The notes under the pieces: model-generated
The model's input: only the letters and a program-made list of their open reading frames with translations
What the model was told of the DNA's origin: nothing
Databases searched by the model: none
Program-made: the position numbers and the translations under genes
In this document: positions 7,362-9,143 of the stretch, piece by piece
How positions within the stretch are numbered: position 1 is the stretch's first letter
How the letters are laid out: every line of letters starts with the position of its first letter
Origin: an uncultured Bryobacterales bacterium
Lineage (GTDB): Bacteria; Acidobacteriota; Terriglobia; Bryobacterales; Bryobacteraceae
Direction of reading: 5' to 3'
Assembly (NCBI GenBank): GCA_937859895.1
Contig: CALMAV010000276.1
Location: 4,907 to 14,049 of the forward strand
Length of the DNA: 9,143 nt

Positions 7362-8582
7362 CTAGTCACTCACAGGTTTCACGCGCATTCCGTCCCGGAT
7401 TTCAGCATCAACCGGCTCAATCACCCGGTCCAGAACCTTATCACCAGGATTCAAGCCCGACAGCAATTGCACGCTATTTACGTCGCTGATTCCCGTCCTC
7501 ACTGGCGTCCAGTCAATCCGGTCCCGGCTTACCTTAAATGCGCCAGCAACTCCATTCTGATAACGAAGCCCTGCCTTTGTCATCAGCACCGTGTTTTCGG
7601 CCGTGCTCGAAATGATAGTGGCGTTCACAGTAACGCCCGGCAGTAGATCGTGGTTCGGGTTGTCCACCACGGTAGAAACTTCTCCCACCGTTCGTGTTCC
7701 AAGCGCCACCACTTGGGTAGGAAGCTTGTCGACAGTGCCAGCCCACTTCTGACCGGGTCGTGCGTCCCACGTGATGACAACCTGATTCCGGTTTCCCACT
7801 CGGCCCAGATCCGGCTCGTCAACATAGACAGTCACCTTCACCTTGTCTAGATTCCCCACTGTTGCGACTAGCTGACCCGGTTGCAGATACGTGCCAACCT
7901 TGGTATCGAACTGGTAGACCAGCCCGTCCATAGGGGCGCGAATCACCCCCAACTCCAGGCGATGCCGCGCCGAGGCTACCTCTGCCTGAGCATCCTGATA
8001 CCGCGCCTTTGCAACAGAAATGTCATTCGTGGTAACCAACGTGCTCTTTTGGCCCTGGGCGGCCGCCAGCTGCAGCTTGGCGCGTTGCAGCATGTCCTGC
8101 GCTTCCATCACCTGAAACTTAGTGGCTGCGTTATTCGCTTGCAGGCGCAGCAAGGAGTCATAATTCCGTTGAGCTACATCGACTGCGTTTTGCGCATTTG
8201 TAATGGAGCTGCCAACGGTGGATAGTTGAGCGGGTTTACCGCCAGCCCCCAGGGTCTGGGCGTCCACTTGCGCTTCCTTTTCTTTAGCCAATGCAGCTGC
8301 CAATTCAGCTTTGGCCGCAGTAAGATCCAGCGCAACCAGGGGCTGCCCTGCTTTCACCTGATCGCCTCTGGCAATATAGACGGACTGCACCACTCCAGCC
8401 ATCTCCGCTCCCGCGGCCGCCCACTGCACCGGCTCCACTTTGCCGTTGGTCGGAACGCTGCTTTCGATGCGTCCCCGCGTTACGGCAGCAACATGTACTT
8501 CAGGCACCGATTGACTGTGTCCAATCACCCACCAGAGACCCAGCAGGACGGGCACAAGCAAGACAAGCCAATACTTTTTCAT
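7362..8582 (-). CDS. HlyD/MacA-like periplasmic adaptor of an efflux system
   Basis: Membrane fusion protein of the HlyD/MacA group, which usually links an ABC-type (or RND) inner-membrane transporter to a TolC channel. The 406-residue protein starts MKKYW followed by an uncleaved-looking signal anchor (about 3-22). The first half-lipoyl motif is GVVQSVYIARGDQVKAGQPL (63-82). A long Ala/Gln/Lys-rich hairpin (about 86-210) forms the coiled coil, and the second half-lipoyl motif begins VIRAPMDGLVYQ (213-224). The barrel domain has VTVYVDEPDLGRV (250-262) and a C-terminal domain with LLSGLNPGDKVLD (373-385). It differs clearly from the RND adaptor upstream: there is no lipobox and the hairpin is longer. 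No ABC transporter is adjacent; the next gene on the strand is a Uma2 protein. The ATG at 8582 lacks a clear ribosome-binding site, but there is no other ATG before the upstream in-frame stop at 8637. Confidence 0.92.
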   Translation of the reverse strand: MKKYWLVLLVPVLLGLWWVIGHSQSVPEVHVAAVTRGRIESSVPTNGKVEPVQWAAAGAEMAGVVQSVYIARGDQVKAGQPLVALDLTAAKAELAAALAKEKEAQVDAQTLGAGGKPAQLSTVGSSITNAQNAVDVAQRNYDSLLRLQANNAATKFQVMEAQDMLQRAKLQLAAAQGQKSTLVTTNDISVAKARYQDAQAEVASARHRLELGVIRAPMDGLVYQFDTKVGTYLQPGQLVATVGNLDKVKVTVYVDEPDLGRVGNRNQVVITWDARPGQKWAGTVDKLPTQVVALGTRTVGEVSTVVDNPNHDLLPGVTVNATIISSTAENTVLMTKAGLRYQNGVAGAFKVSRDRIDWTPVRTGISDVNSVQLLSGLNPGDKVLDRVIEPVDAEIRDGMRVKPVSD

Positions 8583-8633
8583 CCGATTGGTACTACCGGC
8601 ACTCCCGCCTACATTGTCCCAGACAAGAACACG

Positions 8634-9038
8634 ATGCTAGTGCCGGCCGATCAGTGCCGTCCGTTACACTGTGGGCAAGTGTTCACTTACCGGGTTCATC
8701 GTATTAAGGATGCGCCTGCCGAAACATTCCGCTGGGAGCCACACACCGGAGGCGTAGTCACGGTGAAGCTGAAGGACTACGAACCCGGCCAGATTCTCCA
8801 GGCTGCTACGCCCTATGCAGCGTGGAAACTGTTGGAAGGCGAAGGGCACAAGTTGCGCCCGGGTGACTTGCTGGAGGTCTTGCCTGAGGCGGAAGGTGCC
8901 CCGGTTTCTTTACTTATCACCAAATACATCGGATTTGAAGGTGCCCAGTGGTTTATCCCTGAGCCTAAGAGCACGGGCGTTGCTACAGCTTATGAAGCGG
9001 GCAGTTCTGAGGCGGCAACTCAGGAATCGGGTGCCTGA
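8634..9038 (+). CDS. Short protein of unknown function
   Basis: I do not recognise this protein. The 134 residues carry no signal peptide or membrane segment. The N-terminus has two Cys and a His close together (C8, H12, C13). The middle is rich in beta-type segments (VVTVKLKDYEPGQIL, 41-55) and contains HKLRPGDLLEVLP (72-84), reminiscent of a small beta-barrel or swapped-hairpin turn, but the likeness is too slight for a family call. An aromatic segment (KYIGFEGAQWFIPEPK, 97-112) precedes a low-complexity Ala/Ser/Glu tail. The frame stays open upstream to 8226, but that part lies over the adaptor gene on the other strand and reads as unlike protein, so ATG 8634 is preferred; the ribosome-binding site is weak. 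It diverges from the adaptor gene with a gap of 51 bp. The amino-acid pattern suggests a real gene. Confidence 0.65.
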   Translation: MLVPADQCRPLHCGQVFTYRVHRIKDAPAETFRWEPHTGGVVTVKLKDYEPGQILQAATPYAAWKLLEGEGHKLRPGDLLEVLPEAEGAPVSLLITKYIGFEGAQWFIPEPKSTGVATAYEAGSSEAATQESGA

Positions 9039-9143
9039 TGGAACATCGCAAGCTGCTCTTCGTTCGCCCGCCTCTTCTCTTCAGATTGAGAAGCACGAGC
9101 GCGCTCTGACTTGCCTATAATTCCGCGCAGTTCTGTCCCTAGG
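9020..9143 (-). CDS. Possible 3' end of a minus-strand gene (partial)
   Basis: From the right edge the minus strand reads about 40 codons without a stop, ending in TGA at 9022-9020. The peptide is charged and helix-like (for example KSERARASQSEEKRRANEEQ), as in a coiled-coil or disordered C-terminal tail, and the third codon positions are about half G/C. The end would overlap the preceding plus-strand gene by 19 bases, tail to tail. No domain can be recognised, and an open frame of this length occurs by chance, so this is tentative. Confidence 0.3.
   Translation of the reverse strand, partial: LGTELRGIIGKSERARASQSEEKRRANEEQLAMFHQAPDS

Noticed and set aside
8226..8633. Upstream extension of the right-edge plus-strand gene to a 270-residue protein
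   Set aside because: It runs antisense through the well-supported HlyD-type adaptor gene, and the translation there has a biased, non-protein-like composition; only the part after 8634 looks like a gene.
9074..9106. CTTCTC/GAGAAG hairpin and GAGCGCGCTC palindrome after the last plus-strand gene
   Set aside because: A 6-bp stem without a T-run and a short GC-rich palindrome are expected by chance; not enough for a terminator or operator call.
9116..9121. Perfect TATAAT that could be a -10 box
   Set aside because: No -35 sequence stands at 16-18 bp; the nearest TTGAGA is 24 bp away. The site also falls in the possible minus-strand coding end.
1..9143. Search for CRISPR arrays, tRNA or rRNA genes, transposases, integrases and long terminal repeats
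   Set aside because: No spaced direct repeats, cloverleaf-like sequence, rRNA segment or transposase motif was seen; nearly all the sequence is accounted for by ordinary coding genes.

Overview
The window is about 9.1 kb of bacterial chromosome of moderate-to-high GC content, densely packed with genes. It has three parts: a metal-type RND efflux operon with a divergent sensor kinase, a convergent two-gene unit encoding an HlyD-type adaptor and a Uma2-family nuclease, and a short uncharacterised gene at the right edge. The mix (HME-type RND pump, NtrB-like kinase, Uma2 protein, MacA-like adaptor, unrecognised small protein) resembles soil Acidobacteriota such as the Terriglobia. This is an impression from gene content and protein style; no rRNA or marker gene is present to settle it, and a deltaproteobacterium or another soil phylum remains possible.

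Left part (1-1177). A membrane-bound histidine kinase runs leftward off the window edge, so its ATPase domain is cut and any partner response regulator lies outside. A 202-bp divergent intergenic region separates it from the efflux operon. That region holds an array of GTTC/GAAC half-sites spaced about 10 bp apart, forming two perfect inverted repeats, followed by a good match to a sigma-54 (-24/-12) promoter pointing into the operon. The layout recalls ZraSR-type control, in which an NtrB-like kinase and a sigma-54 activator regulate a divergent metal-response gene.

Centre (1178-6823). Three tightly spaced plus-strand genes encode a complete tripartite pump: a TolC/CzcC-type outer-membrane channel, a CzcB-type lipoprotein adaptor and a CzcA-type inner-membrane proton antiporter. 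The first two overlap by one base and the last two are one base apart. The permease keeps the VDG...VEN acidic residues of the heavy-metal family, but the first Asp of the classical DFG motif is Ala, and the Met triad of the Cu/Ag exporters appears absent. The exported ion is therefore uncertain; a divalent metal is the best guess.

Right part (6824-9143). On the minus strand, an HlyD/MacA-type adaptor gene is followed 13 bp later by a Uma2 (PD-(D/E)XK) gene with a strong ribosome-binding site. No ABC transporter for the adaptor is in the window. A short plus-strand gene of unknown function diverges from the adaptor gene with a gap of only 51 bp. The last 120 bp may hold the 3' end of another minus-strand gene. 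No tRNA, rRNA, CRISPR array, insertion sequence or attachment site was seen. The longest stretch without a confident gene is the 202-bp divergent region.
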